Below are positions 11,541-25,575 of a DNA stretch of 64,000 nucleotides, in pieces (position 1 is the stretch's first letter; every line of letters starts with the position of its first letter). The DNA is from Pachydiplax longipennis. Taxonomy: Eukaryota > Arthropoda > Insecta > Odonata > Libellulidae. Both the position numbers and the translations under genes were made by a program. The notes beneath the pieces were generated by a model. That model had not been told where the DNA came from. It was given only the letters and a program-made list of their open reading frames with translations, and made no database searches. The stretch spans positions 744,001 through 808,000 of the forward strand of contig JAVFKF010000017.1 in assembly GCA_036926295.1 (NCBI GenBank). The letters run 5' to 3'.

Positions 11541-14500
11541 AAAACTATTGTGAACTCAATATTTCCTCAACTCTATTCTTACACCGTGGTACCTCGACTT
11601 TCGAACAGCTCATCACACGAAATTTTTCCATACCCTATTATGACCTCGAGATACAAACTTAATTTCGGAATACGGAATGTAGGGCATTTATAATCGTTAG
11701 TAGTGAAAATGAGCTGGTGAAAGAGGTAGATCAGACCTCTGAAGAGGTGCAAGAGGAGAATAGGAAGTAGAAATGGATGAGAATGGAGGCAAATGTCAAC
11801 AAAGACCAAAGAAAATAGCAACCAAATAGATTAAAACAAATAAGGTGAAAAATGATCTTGCAATACTGGAGTTAATTAAGAGAGTTTGTAAGAAAGTGTC
11901 ATAAAAACTAAAATACAGAGCCACAAATATATTTGAATACAATTCATTATTCACTTTAGGAGAGAGCAGATAGATTCAGTCAACCCCGTACTGTTTCCTT
12001 AAAAATACTTTATAAATGCAAACTTTAATTCTTTTCAAGCCGTGTAAAACAGAAAGACCAATGAATAAAATAATTATTACATTGGATGAATTTTTTTCAA
12101 AATTTCTTGACAGAAGGGATTAATTAATTGATTTAACATAAGTCACAGTGCAAAACTGGGTTTATAGATACGAAGTTCTCTAGATACGAACTCCGGTCAG
12201 GAAAGAAGTAAGTTCGTGAATCAAAGTATCACTGTATTTATTTCAATTGGCTAACGCTTTTAGTTACCTTTCCTATCTGATAATATACGAATAAAAGTCG
12301 ATCTTCAGTAGCACGGCAAATATAATTCCTCTTTGTATTTTTCATATCCAATGATGGCAATACCTTTAAGAAAACTGCATCATGATCAATCCGGTTGCTG
12401 CATTTTCAAAAGAGATTTCGGATCTTTTTATTTCGCGAAACGAGAGGTCTATTGGGTCTTTTGAAGATGAAAATCCATTCATTTTTTCCTCATCGAATGA
12501 AGCAATTTCCGACTCTTCCAAAATCTCGATCAACTTGTTCGGCGTTTAATATCGCCTACTCCAATAATGCCCCATTCGGAATTGAATGACCCGTTTCTAT
12601 GACTTCCCTTTCACTATCATTGGCGTAACATCTCGCGTTCTCCTCTTTATAAATCACACCGCCTTCTTGGAATTGGCCCTCTGACCTCTAAACCAGCCGC
12701 AATCTTCCCAACCATTCCATGATACCCCATTTAAGCGACCATCCCTGAGAATCGCTCAATTCAAGGGAATCATAGTCACTGAGCACAGCGTGAAAATCTC
12801 ACATTAGGAAACTCAACTGAGGATAGAGACTCTCCGGCAGGTATAGCCAATGTTATAAAGCCCGAAACTTACTGATTGGAAGAATCTATTGCAGCCTCTC
12901 TACCTGATGATGACCACAGGGTCGTACAGTAAAATACTTATGGCAAAAGTTCATCTTCTTCATTTTCTTTTTGAAACTGATTAAATAAGAAGCGTTGTGA
13001 ATTAAACTACGCGTGAATACACAAAAGTATTTTTAATGTTATCGGTTTCAAACTTGATTGGTCATAGTAGAAAATAAGCGTCTACGATTGACTTCTCTTT
13101 CCTGTTGTTTGATTGGTTGCTTGTGACGTATAAGATATTGCATGTTTTGTTCTTTTGCGCGATTATGAACAATTTTATTAAAAACCGGTCGCATTGAAAA
13201 ATACATTTGTGGAATTTTGCACGATTTGGCAATGCTTTGAAGAATGGAGCTCCACCTAGTTCTGTATAATAATATCATTTATGTAGAATTGATATAAGTG
13301 TAAATAATGTAGAATTGAAAATTATTACAAATAAATTGATACAGTCATGCCGATGAATTGTATCTAATTATAAAACCAGCTGCATTTTTTAGACCCACAA
13401 AGACTTTTTAGGAGCTAACGTGACCCACTAGGAATATAAATTCAAATTCCTTACACTAAATTCTAGATCTTTGATACCTAAATATTAGGGAAGTTCAACC
13501 TACTGAAAATATCCTTTCAAATGATTTAGTAACCATAATGAGATATGATTCAATAATCATATTAAGAGCCAGTTTTGGTAAATAATAACTATCTAAATAA
13601 TTCCTACTTAAACAGACGTTGTATCTGTGTTGATTTTGTATACTTATTATATATGTATGAGGGAAATAAAAGAAATTCTCCTATTAGATAATGTATGTAC
13701 TTTCAAAGAAAACATAGATGCTTAAACATATTGAAACCAAGACTTAAATAGATAGGCAGCCCGACGTTTTCCCTTCATATTTATATATAATCCATAAAAA
13801 TAACTATTAGATTTATAAAAGTGAACATTCAAAGAAATTTATCGAATTTAATCTGAATCAAGGACGATCACATTTCCTAAAGAAATATTCGATATTTCAG
13901 TAAATTAAACAAAATTGGATATTGGATATATTCGCTCAATTCTCAACTTTATTCCAGAAAAACCTATACGACTCTTTTAGGAGCTCTTAATAATGAGATA
14001 TCAGTAATGCGATGTTTTAGATGGATCCATTCTGCAGAGTCAAATTAAATAAAACTTAGTGGTGTTTATGATGTGGTAAAAATAAAAAGTCTTTTTTTCA
14101 GACTACGAGATGACTTTTCTTTAATTTTCACATGGAGGTCATGAAATAAATCATAAGGGATTAAAATTATTTAGTAAATAAATTATTAAGTAAATTAATT
14201 AGGTACTTCATAACCTTAATTCGATAGAGCTTATTTCAAGTTGATAGTACGGCAATTGGACAGTACCGGAAGCATAAAAATATTACTTTTTTGGAAACAT
14301 TTAATCACGAGCATTGTCATAATATTTGTATTAATAAACATAAAGACCACCGATTTTTTTACTTTTCAAATGATAATTTTTCAGGAAATTATTTACCTAA
14401 ACCCACTTCTAGCTTCCTTTACTGTGAAATGTAAATATAACAGATATGCAAATGGATATACTTAATGAATACCCACGACAGGAAGCAAATAGATCTGCAG

Positions 14501-17500
14501 ATCGATCGCAATGTCAACATGCAATAAATCAACTGATCAACAAGAGTAATGAGACTTAAACGTGGCCTTCTGATGGAAAGATTTTACTGATGTACAATAC
14601 AATAATGAATGCTAACAAGGCATAATAAGAGAGCATCCCAGCTGAAGGAAGAGCAACTGTGATAAGCTATAAATAATTCTATTAAGTCTTCCTTGGAATG
14701 TGCTGCAATTTTCCCCAAATGTGAGCCCCTCTTCAGTCCTCTTGCAATCTGCTTCAACGGATAATGCACTTCTCATTTGACAAGATTTGTGGCTTTTGAA
14801 GATGGATTCAGATAAGAAAGGATCGAGAAAAGCAGGATTCATTCAATGGATCAAATTCAAAGTTCAGCCTCTGAAAACTACTAAAATCATAATGAGATTT
14901 CAATGCGCTGCGAGAACTCTACAGAACTGAAACACTTCCAATGAAATCAAATAAATATGATTTGCAAAGAAAATTTCCATTTCCAAGTAAAGCACGTTAA
15001 CGATTTAAAGTTCTGCAGTATACAATTTTTACATAAAATATCAAAACAACTCAAAGGATAAAAGCGATAGCGTTCTCACATACTCATCACAATAAGTGAA
15101 TGTATTTTCATATTTTTTATTTTTATGTAAATTTTAATTTGAATACTTTCAATTTTTTAATTTACTCTTCGTTATTTGATGTTACCCTTAAATTACTTAG
15201 TGATGGGTTACTAGTAAATGTTAAACAGGACTTTTTTCTAAATAATAGTGTATGTTATATTATAAAATATCCATTTTATGGCTAAAACACGAATCATTAC
15301 GTAAAGAAAATTAGATAATAGAACTACTAAAAGAAACTCTTGATATAACCAATGTAGTGCAGAAAGCGGAAAACAGATAAAACTACGTTAATTTTCGTAG
15401 TATAATCCATAAAGTAATAAGCAAAGTAAAAGTATAGTCCATATATCATATCTTTGTCTTAATACTTATCAACCGGATGCAGTGTTGCCGAAGGAAGGCA
15501 AAGTATTCAAACCAATTAAGACGTCGTTTTGGCATCTCTTTATTTCAAAGTTCAGCTGATGTAATCCAAACCTTTTACATAAATGCAGAAGGGTCTAATT
15601 AGCTGAATGAAAAGTTGATTAAAAACGAGAAGAAAAACGCTTAGGAATACGACTTAGCATAAGTTACTTCACTTCTGCGATATTTGTATTTGCTGGAGGA
15701 CGTATACTTAAGGAAGAAGTACTATTTGGACTCCGAGGCAATAAATTCTGAAAACTGGCGATCATTCCTTCTTTTCGGCTCCTTTTTTTTGAGAGAAATC
15801 CGCTAGTTTGGAAATTTAACATGGGGAGATGAGTCCGCAAGTTACGTGGGTTTTTGAGTAATGGTCTTTCTTTGAAAAGTCAGGAGATGTGGAAAAAACG
15901 TACGAAAAGTCATTCTCATTCGAGAGAAAGTGCTTATCTGGCTCATAAAATATCTTCTTATTGAAATTGGAATTTCTCGAGCGACGATTCTTAAACTTCC
16001 TTGCAATTACGGAGACAATATGCTGTAACTAACTGACATCCGTTTTATTAAAAATTGTTCCCCGTCTTTAGATAAAACGAGGATTTTAAACGTTATGAAT
16101 TACATTCCTTGTGCCTCTCATAAGCTTGCAAAAAATGAAATTACATGTAAATTAAATAATGGTTAAAGTTTGCTTTTAACATCAAATTCGATTAAAATCC
16201 TTAAGACAAAGATTTGAGCATCCATAGCTACTTTGATATAAAAAAGGAACCTATTCCATTTTGATATCGAACTTCTAAATATGTATGTAGGTTGCGAGTT
16301 ACCTTTCTAAGTGTAGCGGAATATGACTCAACTTCCCTAATTTCCCAGGAAAAAAGCATTCTGGAAGTGTCTAGCCATATTTCCCTGATTTGTCTCAGAT
16401 CGTCCTTCGTAACAGAGAAGACGAATTTCATCCAACATATCATCTTCCAAGGAAATTCTTTCAATTCAGCTTTATGAACATTCTATTGGTGTCATAACTG
16501 AAATGGTTACTTCTACATTTTGATTGATTTAAATTGACGCAAATTCGATTTCTCTATCCGTGATTTTAATAAATACATTCGCATTAAAGGATGACATCCT
16601 GGAACGGGTCGACATCACGTGATATAAATTCTGTTTTTCGAATGTCGAACAACAGCAAGTTTACGACAGCCATATTTACCTCCGAATATCAAAGGACGCA
16701 TGTTTTGGAAATATGGAGAAAATGCATTGACATCGTCATGGCATTGTAACTCATCGTACAAACAGCACCGCCCTTTGGGAACGCTTACTGTGGCGCCAAA
16801 GCGGAAAGCAAACACTTCGGGAAACCGGTATTTTTCGGAATAACCGAACCAGTTAACCGGAATGAGCACAAAAGGCTTTTAGCGGCGATGGTTTTATGCA
16901 AGAGAAGGCGTTTAAGTGGTTTTAGAAAGCTCCGGTGCGGAGAAGGTGGCGAAAAACCTCAGCTGTTAGAGAAGTGGGTCTCTATGGAAACGCATCTTTT
17001 CCAGAAAAGGAAGATGGAAATGAAATGAGGAGTTAAGTAGGGCGACTTTAAAACGCAGACGAAAAAAAGGAAAAAGATATACGAACTAGACCTCTCTTAG
17101 AACATCTTGCTTATGTGATTCATCCTATTCATTACTTAGCAAATGTCTATTAAGATTTTATTTTTAGACGTGTACAAATTGCAATTGCTTCGATCTTGCG
17201 AGAAAGGGGGCCATTTTTGCATTTTCAAACATTCTGAAGGCATATTTTGTAAGTAATGAAAAGAAATAACTAAACCAACACTCTGTCACGAACTTCAAAA
17301 TAATGCAATGGCGTCAAAGGAATACAACTTCTTAACCCACATTTAATTTGAGCAGGCATTCATAGATAGAAAGTTTTTGACTTTAAATTTTTAATCTAAT
17401 ATTTGGGGACCCAGATCGGAATAAGAGTGGAATAAATCTCGTTTAACTTTCACTTGTCTGTTTTATGCGAATTAGACTGTATCTTTCTACGTGGTCATAT

Positions 17501-20475
17501 ATCGATGAGTGAAAAGGCAATTACAAGCAAATAGAACGATAAAATGCTTACTGATCAAAATTTGAGCTAAAACTGTTTTACTAGAGGGACTGAATTCGTT
17601 GCCTCAATAGGCTGATACATATCAATAAACGAGGTAATTTTCCGTACAATAGCAAAAGGCTTCCTTGTGAAATATCATCAGAGTAAATGAATAATCTTGA
17701 AATTGGAGCAATATGGGAAATATGCAGAATTAGTGGCTACACAAAGATTTAAGTTATTACAAGCGACCGGTCTGTATTTGATTACTCGTAGCCTGTTAAA
17801 TAGACCAATCATTGATGAAATTAATGATCCATGCATTTGAATGCATTTGAAATTAATACATTTTGTAAAACTTTCTTGGCCTAAGAGTTCGACTGTTGAT
17901 ATTGCATCTTACCAAGTACCGTGTGTTCATATTACCGCTTAATCACAAGTAACTCGATGTTGTGTTATTCACACCTTTTATTTGAAACGTTTTAAATCGG
18001 ATTGAAACCAATGAGAATTTTCTGCAGTCGGATTTTTCACGTATTTTCCTGAATATTTTTGTTATTACTTAATTTTTAGCAAAGCTTAAGCAAATCAAGT
18101 AATGCTCAGCTGCGAAGAAAACAACCGCCGCATAAACTTAAGCAGATCTCTTCTCCGAGAGATATACCCCACTCTAACGGCCCACATCTGCAAGGAGTAG
18201 ATATTCGTTTACTTGCGCTTTGACTGTCCATCGCTCAAAGAACGCGCGGATTGCAAGAAAATACAACGCTATGATCACGAGGGTGAGTTGGAAGGAAATT
18301 TTGTGAATGTAATCCCATTCAATGGGTTCAGAAAAAGTCTTCTTCTACGCAGTCCGAGCACAGAACACGCGATTCTCTCGAAGTTACTTCCTTAAAAGTA
18401 AATTCGATACGATCCTATGACATGCGTAAAAATACATTTCTGGAATTCAAACCCGGATACGTTGAGTAATTATTTGCGCCCCCTGAGGAAAGGAATTTTG
18501 GAAAAGGGAATTAGCGAAAAGTTGAAAAGCGCAGGGCGTATGGTCTTTTATACGTCCGCAGCCACTTCATCCGGTATAAGTCCTTTGTTTCCTTCCACGT
18601 GCGCCATCAACACCTCTTTCATTCGCCAAAACCAATCACTGAAGCAGTCCATCCACATTTTAAACTCTCGATTTTCCTGAGTTCTCGTTATTGCCTATGC
18701 TGGATTTGTAATTTCAGCTGAATCAAACAATAAGTTGACATTCAGTGAATTAATTGAAATTTGGAATTAATAAGGTATTCAATTCTCTCTTCGTGAGATA
18801 AGAAAAATAGAACCCTTTAAATTACATTGGGATCATTTTAGAGTATTAAATACAAATATCCAAAATCGATGAAGATAAATGTAGAAAATGGAGAGAGAGG
18901 TAACTTCACGTAAACTATTTAAAGATTTAAGATAAACTTCCAGGGGTAAAATATCAATACGAAACATATTCTTTTTACTGCCAATGTTTTATTTTACTAT
19001 ATTAAAGAGCATCTGTTTAAGTATCGAATAGCGTTACCCTTTACTAATTACAAGAGAGAGAGATTCTTTCTCCTGAGCAGCAGGAAACGCTCTTGCAAAA
19101 AAATAAGAAGTCTCCACTAATTAAAGCGAAATATAATTAAACTTTCCGCTATTATGATGAAAAATCATCCTAAAATAATTACTAATGAAGTCATGGATTT
19201 TTATTTTATCAGTATATGCCAGGAAGGTAAATAGTAATCAACAAAGACTATTTGTTTACTCACAGGCATGATAGACAACCCTGACTTCTTGAACAAGATA
19301 AAATATTGCAGCCACTTACCTGAAAGAAAGAAGAGAATAAGTTTCCAAATTTATGATTTTCGAATGTATACTTTTAAATAGTTATAAACATAAGTTTACT
19401 GGAATTTAAGTAAATTTCGTGAAAAACACTATCTTACTTTAATTTATATCATCTTGATACTTCTTAATTGCTTTTTAATGATGTTTTTGGTTTTCTCGAA
19501 ATTCATAATCTCTTGAAAATAAATAACTACATTTCTAAAACATGTATGTTCTATTCTTCTTTGTAAGAACAGGAAGATTTCTTTAACCATTATGTTTCCC
19601 ATCTAAGAATTCTTTTGTAATGTCTAAGCATAAATTCCACCTTGCTTTCAGTATTACTCAAATTAGAACAATATTTACCTTGAAAAATATTCCACTTGAA
19701 GCCTCAAAATGTTCCGGAGTAAAAAGTAAAAATTGAGGAGACAACCAAAGCATTCAATACGCAGGAGAAAATATAGGCTACCGAAATTTGATGGGTATTT
19801 CTATTCATGTTACCTTACTAACGGATATACAATAGCTATTAATTGCTTGATCATACACCGAGTGTAGCGCTAATTAAATGATTAAGTGGTGATATTAATG
19901 TACTCTTCAGATACTCCCTCCACCTTGTGAGGCACCACCTTTCACTTTCTTTTAATTTCACCCTCTCTCCCAATTCCTCATTCGTATGCTTTTGTTCTTT
20001 TCCTTTCCTTTTCACTCCTCTCTTTTCTCTACACACATTCGCTGCCAACTTTTTCCGCTAATTAGCTTCGCCTCCCCTTCTTTTCCTCCTTTGATCTTTC
20101 ATCTCATACCTGTTCTCCTATGTTAAGAACTTCCTCCTTTCCTCGGAATGTTTTATGCCAGCTTTCCTTTCGCCGGAAATATTATAAAGAAGAATGAACG
20201 GAAGAACTCTCGAGAGCTCTTCTAAAATATTTTGCGTAGCTTTCGCTCCAACGATTTCTACTTCATCAAATATAAATGTGATTAAAGAAAGGATTATAGA
20301 CCTGCCGTTCAGAGTAACTATTTTAGGGTTAAACAAAGCCCTACCAAAATATTGAATGGATTAAAAAATACAGATGATATATCCTAAAACTTCCTAATTC
20401 TTGAATTTCGGACAGTTTTTAATTTGTAATTATTACACAATGAAATATACTATCGTGGGCGGAGGAAAGTTATTT
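11541..20475. other. AT-rich noncoding stretch with GC-richer patches
   Basis: No gene recognised. ATGCATTTGA is duplicated in tandem at 17831-17850. Two GC-richer unique patches, about 16600-17060 and 18110-18580, hold open frames of 60-87 codons (for example minus 16615-16869 and plus 18417-18680) without family motifs. About 19905-20125 is pyrimidine-rich on the plus strand. Confidence 0.45.
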
Positions 20476-20507
20476 GCGTCTACATCTACCCTTTCCGCAG
20501 GGGGTTC
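20476..20507 (-). mobile_element. possible LINE 3' tail scrap
   Basis: On the minus strand this reads CCCCCTGCGGAAAGGGTAG followed by ATGTAGACGC. It resembles an internally deleted form of the tail at 32942-32996 (CCCCTACC..., CGAAAGG, GATGTAGATGTAG). No ORF2 remnant is recognisable on the 5' side (to the right). Confidence 0.35.
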
Positions 20508-20564
20508 ATGAACCATGACTCTACTTTTCTAATTGATGAAAAATGAATTTTTGAGTTGGTGATT

Positions 20565-20605
20565 CCAGGATCTGTCACGGACACTGATCAGAAAACAGAT
20601 CCTGG
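20565..20605. repeat. 11-bp perfect inverted repeat
   Basis: CCAGGATCTGT (20565-20575) and ACAGATCCTGG (20595-20605) are exact reverse complements around a 19-base spacer. The transcript could form a hairpin. It is not followed by a T tract, and its function is unknown. Confidence 0.75.
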
Positions 20606-23239
20606 CCGTGTCAGAAGGGCCGATGCATCAAGAAGGACACATAATACATCTTCTACGAACGTACTTCCACTGAATTTATAGAGCAAATTATGTCTTATTG
20701 TTAGATTAAACCTAAATTCATTTAAAAACTTAAATGGAAGAGTAGTGATTTTGAATGTAGCCTCCACAAGCTCAGGTGAATCGTTGGCATCGTTTCGACG
20801 TAGTCTTGAGGGCGCTGCCTCAGCTATATTGAGATTACTAAGTCTCTTCTTCCATCTACACCATCAGAAATCAGAAAGTAATTCTGAACCCTGATTTCAA
20901 GAAGAGAGTAAATTGGGAAGTCAATTACTTTTATGAATCAACAACCAACGGGTTCCATGTTTCACCGGTATTCCCTCAATTTGAGAACGAGGCACAAATG
21001 AATACAATTCAGCTTTATTGACTGCGATGAGACAGAATCTCCTTAACGCATTTATTAAAATGTATTTAATGTGAAAATAAACCTATGCGGTATATGCAGT
21101 GCTGATGCATAATCGCTGCTTGTTTCAACCAGTTAAGAATCAACACGAGCGAAGAATGTGTGTACCTATATAACTACATTTAACTATCTCAATGGAATAG
21201 AACTATTATAACGCATTTTATTGCATTTTAAATAAAATGTATTGTAATGTAGCATATTTTTGTGATATTAATGTATTATAATTAATAGTGCAGTTGTAAA
21301 CAGAAACCCGCGTTTTTTCTTCTGCAATCGTAACAAGAGTCTCATTTGAATAAGAATAATGGTAAGGGAAATAAATGAGCTTCGATTAAAGTCCCACAGT
21401 TTTGGACCATCTTTCATCCCCGCCCTCTCTTTCTTTTACATTTTAAGTAGGAAATCCACGTACTCGTCTGGGAATGGGGTCATGAAATAAATGTTGCCTT
21501 GACACATTTTTTTGGATATGAGACATTAAAGTAAATGAAAGAAGGTAAACCTAAGTGCTTCAAGACAACTCCTAGGTCATGCAAAGTTCCCTTCTTTTAG
21601 CACACAATTCATAACCGCGAGTCATTTTTATTTAAAAAAGCAGAACTCCTTGTTTTCATTTTGTATGATACTCAGTCATTGCTTTTAGTATGAATTCATA
21701 AAAGTAATACAACTCATTGTAACGGAAGATGAATTTGAGTTTATCGTTCGGTGACCGTAATCTGAAAGCTAATTTTGTAAAAGCAACTTAGTAGAGAAGT
21801 TACTGTAAAAATATTGTGGAAATAAATGGGAAAATAAAACTTTGGGATTCATTTCTCAGTGTTGAAATATAAAAGAAGAGAAATATCAAGCTAAGGATAC
21901 TCTAATAATAATGATTGTGTTTTTTCTCATAAAAGAAAGCGATGATGAAAAGATTGTAGAGGCTGAAGGTACATTTTTAAAGTTACTTTTACTGGAAACA
22001 CTATTGTGGAGAAAAGATAGCAAGATTTTAATATGCATCAAATGAGTTATGGCTTTGAAACTTCTCTTATATATTATACATCATAGCTTTTGTTTAAGCG
22101 AAAGTAAATCATTTTCTTAAGCTAAGATACTTAAAATAAATACTTTAAAATACAATACTTTAAAATACAATACTATAAAATATATATAATACTTAATAAA
22201 ATATTGCTACGAAGGTGATATCATATGGAGAGTATCAAATCAAGTATTCCATTGATTTCCCTGTGTATTTTAGGTAAATTATGATAACTTTCTTGATATA
22301 AACCATCCAAGTATTTTTCCCATTGATTTCTAGCAAAGGATCTTAAAATATATAAAAAGGCGTAAGCAATTGCAGAAATGAAAATTCTGTGTCATAGTTA
22401 CAGAAATTCTGACAAAGCTGATTTAACCTTTTAGTTAGAATGACCTAGTTTTTCGCGACATTATATAAAATGCGTACAATCGCTAAATATAACTCCCTTT
22501 ATTTAATACGGGGATTACAAATTCGCTTTAGCGAAACACACATAAATATTTAACGCGAGATATCTACCTTGGACCAAAAATCGTGCCAATGGCCAAAAAT
22601 ATCTCACCCAATAGCAAAAACGAATGGAAAACGCGGTGCAAAATAGCGCCTTTATTATCGGTTGCGCAACGAGAGCAAAAAAGTCCTCTCTGATCTGAGG
22701 AGCAAAACGATAAAATAGGAAATCACGTCCGCTACAAAAGCAGCATATAAAGCGTGACATTCAATCGATTTCCTCTCAGTCAGCCGTCAAACATCGTTAT
22801 GTCACACACACTCACACCTCGCTTCTGCACCACCAACAATGACCTACTGCTTACAAATTGCTGCGTTCTTTGTTGCTCTCCCACACAAGACATGTTTTAT
22901 ACGTGCAACAAAAAACTTATGCAAAAACCAATATAATCAGATGGTAGTTAATTTTTACCCATCCGCATTTAATGGCTGAATATTTAAACGGCTGTGATGC
23001 TTCCGAGGACGACGCAGCATTTAAATATACCGGAAGGTCATCAACTGTGGGATCAACGCAAGCGAATTTTTTGCAATCTAAACATCGACTAACATCATAA
23101 AACTTGAAAAAATACAGAATTCTTGATGCACATCGGGAAGTTAACAATGACTAAGGTAAATGTTCAATCCTGAATACTCCTATACTGTCTTACATTACGG
23201 GTGTTGTGGTAATGACACTGTTTGAGTATCTAAGCGATG
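20606..23239. other. AT-rich noncoding stretch
   Basis: No gene recognised. It contains the tandem repeat at 22139-22183. An imperfect palindrome of CATTTTATTG type lies around 21210-21250. Confidence 0.5.
22139..22183. repeat. 15-bp tandem repeat, 3 copies
   Basis: The unit AATACTTTAAAATAC occurs twice exactly (22139-22153 and 22154-22168). A third, diverged copy, AATACTATAAAATAT, follows at 22169-22183. A partial relative (GATACTTAAAATAA) precedes the array. Confidence 0.85.
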
Positions 23240-23313
23240 GATAGGCAGGAGTGAGGATGATTGGGACTCGATCCCAGGTCATCTATTCTAACCACTGAAC
23301 TACCAAGCCGCCT
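23240..23313 (-). mobile_element. tRNA-derived SINE head, anticodon arm shortened
   Basis: The minus strand carries TAGTTCAGTGGTTAGA (23287-23302 complement), an RNA polymerase III A box with the usual D-loop GG. It also carries GGGATCGAGTCCC (23275-23263), a B box and T arm. Only about 11 bases separate them, where a tRNA has about 30, so the anticodon arm is missing. This rules out a working tRNA gene and fits a tRNA-derived SINE or a deleted pseudogene. The preceding GAGGCGGCTTG could be the remains of an acceptor stem. Confidence 0.65.
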
Positions 23314-23987
23314 CAATCTTTCTTCTATTTACGGATGCTTTAAAAATCCAAAACGAAGCAATAATTTATGAGCAATATTTTTCACTTGTTTGCTCTTCGT
23401 TTTTACGAGTCGCACATGAGCTAATCTAAACTTCCTTATCTAAGTGAGTTTATAACTCTCATTCTAACTGCTGTTCAAACCTGTGTTACTATGACATATA
23501 AACGTCCACAATAGTTAAAAACAAGGATTAAAGGTTTAAGGAAGTATATCATGTGAAGTAAGGAAATTATAAATTAAAGCAAAACAGATTCACGAATGTA
23601 TACATTTGCAAGATCACCGGGAAAGAATACCTATTCAAGATTAATATTCTGTAGTACCGTACAATCAAAATATCATCGAACGTTTAAGCTCCAAGTCAAT
23701 ATGATAAGTTCAGGATCACCGGTGCTTTGTTTAGCAGTCCTTTATAGCTTCCTGGATTTGCTAAACATTTACGACTTTTGAGTTCAAACATTCTTCGTTG
23801 ACGTTTTCGGAAACTATCCGCCGAACTGCTGAATCGAATAGCCGAATCAAATAAGGATACTTCATCTCAATGCAGTGATTTCTAGTGGGGCTATGAATTC
23901 CTCAAGAGATGCTGTCGATCCTAAATTTGTAGTTACAGTTTCCCGAATGAGGCTTTAATCCGAGAAAAAATCCCTAAATATTGAAGC

Positions 23988-24158
23988 ACCCGAGTAAACT
24001 CGGGTAATCGATGAGGGAACCATAGTAACGGTTTGCTTGATTGGTGCACGGGATCTTTGAGCCCGGCACCCGAAATCTCTCCCGCACCGTGGAGCATTTA
24101 TCGACCGGAGTGCGGGGAAAAATATACGGTCGACCTCAGCCGGGAGAGTTATATTTTT
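23988..24158. repeat. GC-rich block with nested competing palindromes
   Basis: A perfect 8-bp palindrome pair, ACCCGAGT/ACTCGGGT (23988-23995, 23998-24005), is followed by four further exact inverted pairs: CTCTCCC 24077-24083 with 24142-24148; CCCGCAC 24081-24087 with 24110-24116; TCGACCG 24101-24107 with 24127-24133; AAAAATATA 24118-24126 with 24150-24158. Several of these cross one another, so they cannot all pair at once. No protein family is recognised, although two frames run across the block (plus 24033-24215 and 24041-24223). Confidence 0.6.
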
Positions 24159-24170
24159 TCCGGACAATTA

Positions 24171-25139
24171 GCAAACGCCTGCCTCTCTCACGTACAGAAC
24201 TCTTTGAGAAAATGAAGGGCTGAAGTGTGTAAAGAATGGAAGAAATAGGAACGGAAAATGGTTAAAGCTAGGAGTAGAGACGGACAATGATTTGGTTGGG
24301 AAGACGCACTGATTAACCGGTGAAATATTTCTCTTTTAAAACGTCAGGTTGTTATATTGCCGTAAACGTCGGTCGAAATTCGGTCGCACTCACCCATGCT
24401 TCTTCAATTTTCATATATTTCCCATGAACAAGATTTTGCATAAAAAACAACCCAATGAATATGAATGAAGTTAGTTTTGTATTTATTTTCATATATTTTT
24501 CCAGAATTCAGCCATAAATTGTAATAAGAACCTAGAATTATTTATTCGCTCGAGTTTTTGCCCATCATAAAATCACACGTTTTGATCCTAATGAACTGTC
24601 TTTAGAAATATATGCGCGTTCTGCACAAACATGGGCAATATAGTTCCATGCATTAATCAATGCAAGGCAAGAATATATACCTAAGTTCGTAGAATGAAAT
24701 AATTTAATAAAAAGATAATTCCTCATTTTATAAGAATACCTTACTTTTGACTACGCAAGTGCCCACAAGGATCTTTAGTTGTGTGTGAGAATACATAAGA
24801 TAAAAAATAAAAATACTATAAAAGATTAGCTAAATATGCTATTTGTAAGAAAATGATGCAAATAATATCGAAAAAATATAATATTTATAAAAATACGAGT
24901 TTGGGAACTAATGGGTTAACTTTGGAATAATAGCTCACATATGGCACAGTAGTAAGCAGTACTTTGGTACACCGGTTGGGATGAGGTGCTTTATAACACC
25001 TCATGGTCATAAGGGACATTGCTTATAACTCAGGCACCGAGGAAGAGTAATTTTAACCGAAAAAAGCATATAGCGATAACGATATAAGTTCAATTTTTAC
25101 ATTTCTTGTCTTCTCTATATTCATTTACCACTAAAAAAG
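24171..25139. other. AT-rich noncoding stretch
   Basis: Nothing gene-like. An 8-bp hairpin, ATGAGGTG/CACCTCAT, lies at 24981-25004. Confidence 0.5.
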
Positions 25140-25575
25140 GAGAAATACAGTTTTTTCTTCGAAATCAAAGAAAATGGAGGAGCAAGTATAGGAAAGAAGT
25201 TTGAGGGACACAAATGCCTCAAAAGCGAAGATATAAGGAAGATTAGACAAAATTATAGCGCACGTTAAATCTAGAAAAGAGAGGGAAATGGTCAAATGAT
25301 GGGAGAAGGGAAAAAAGCGGAGAAATAAAGCAATGAAGAGAAAATAATTGAGGAAAAGAGGAAATTAAAAGGAGGGCGACGTGTGTAGAATATATGCAGG
25401 GAGAGCGTTCTATTTGGAAAACATTAGGGAGGGAATTCAGATGATAAGCAAGGATTAAGGAAATGCGAGAGTAAATTGGGTGCGGGCACAGAGGGAAGGG
25501 TGAATATGCAAAAGTTTGGGACATCGGGAAGAAATATGGCACGAGGAGGGAGCGAAATGGAAAACGAAAAAGCGG
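25140..25575. repeat. purine-rich strand-asymmetric tract
   Basis: The plus strand is strongly enriched in A and G for about 430 bases, with few C or T runs. The low stop content of its complement explains the antisense frames at 25243-25542 and 25455-25670, which are rich in L, S, F and P. Not a simple tandem repeat. Confidence 0.6.

Noticed and set aside
14584..14842. Two overlapping minus-strand ORFs that read fairly smoothly
   Set aside because: They overlap in different frames and neither has a recognisable motif.
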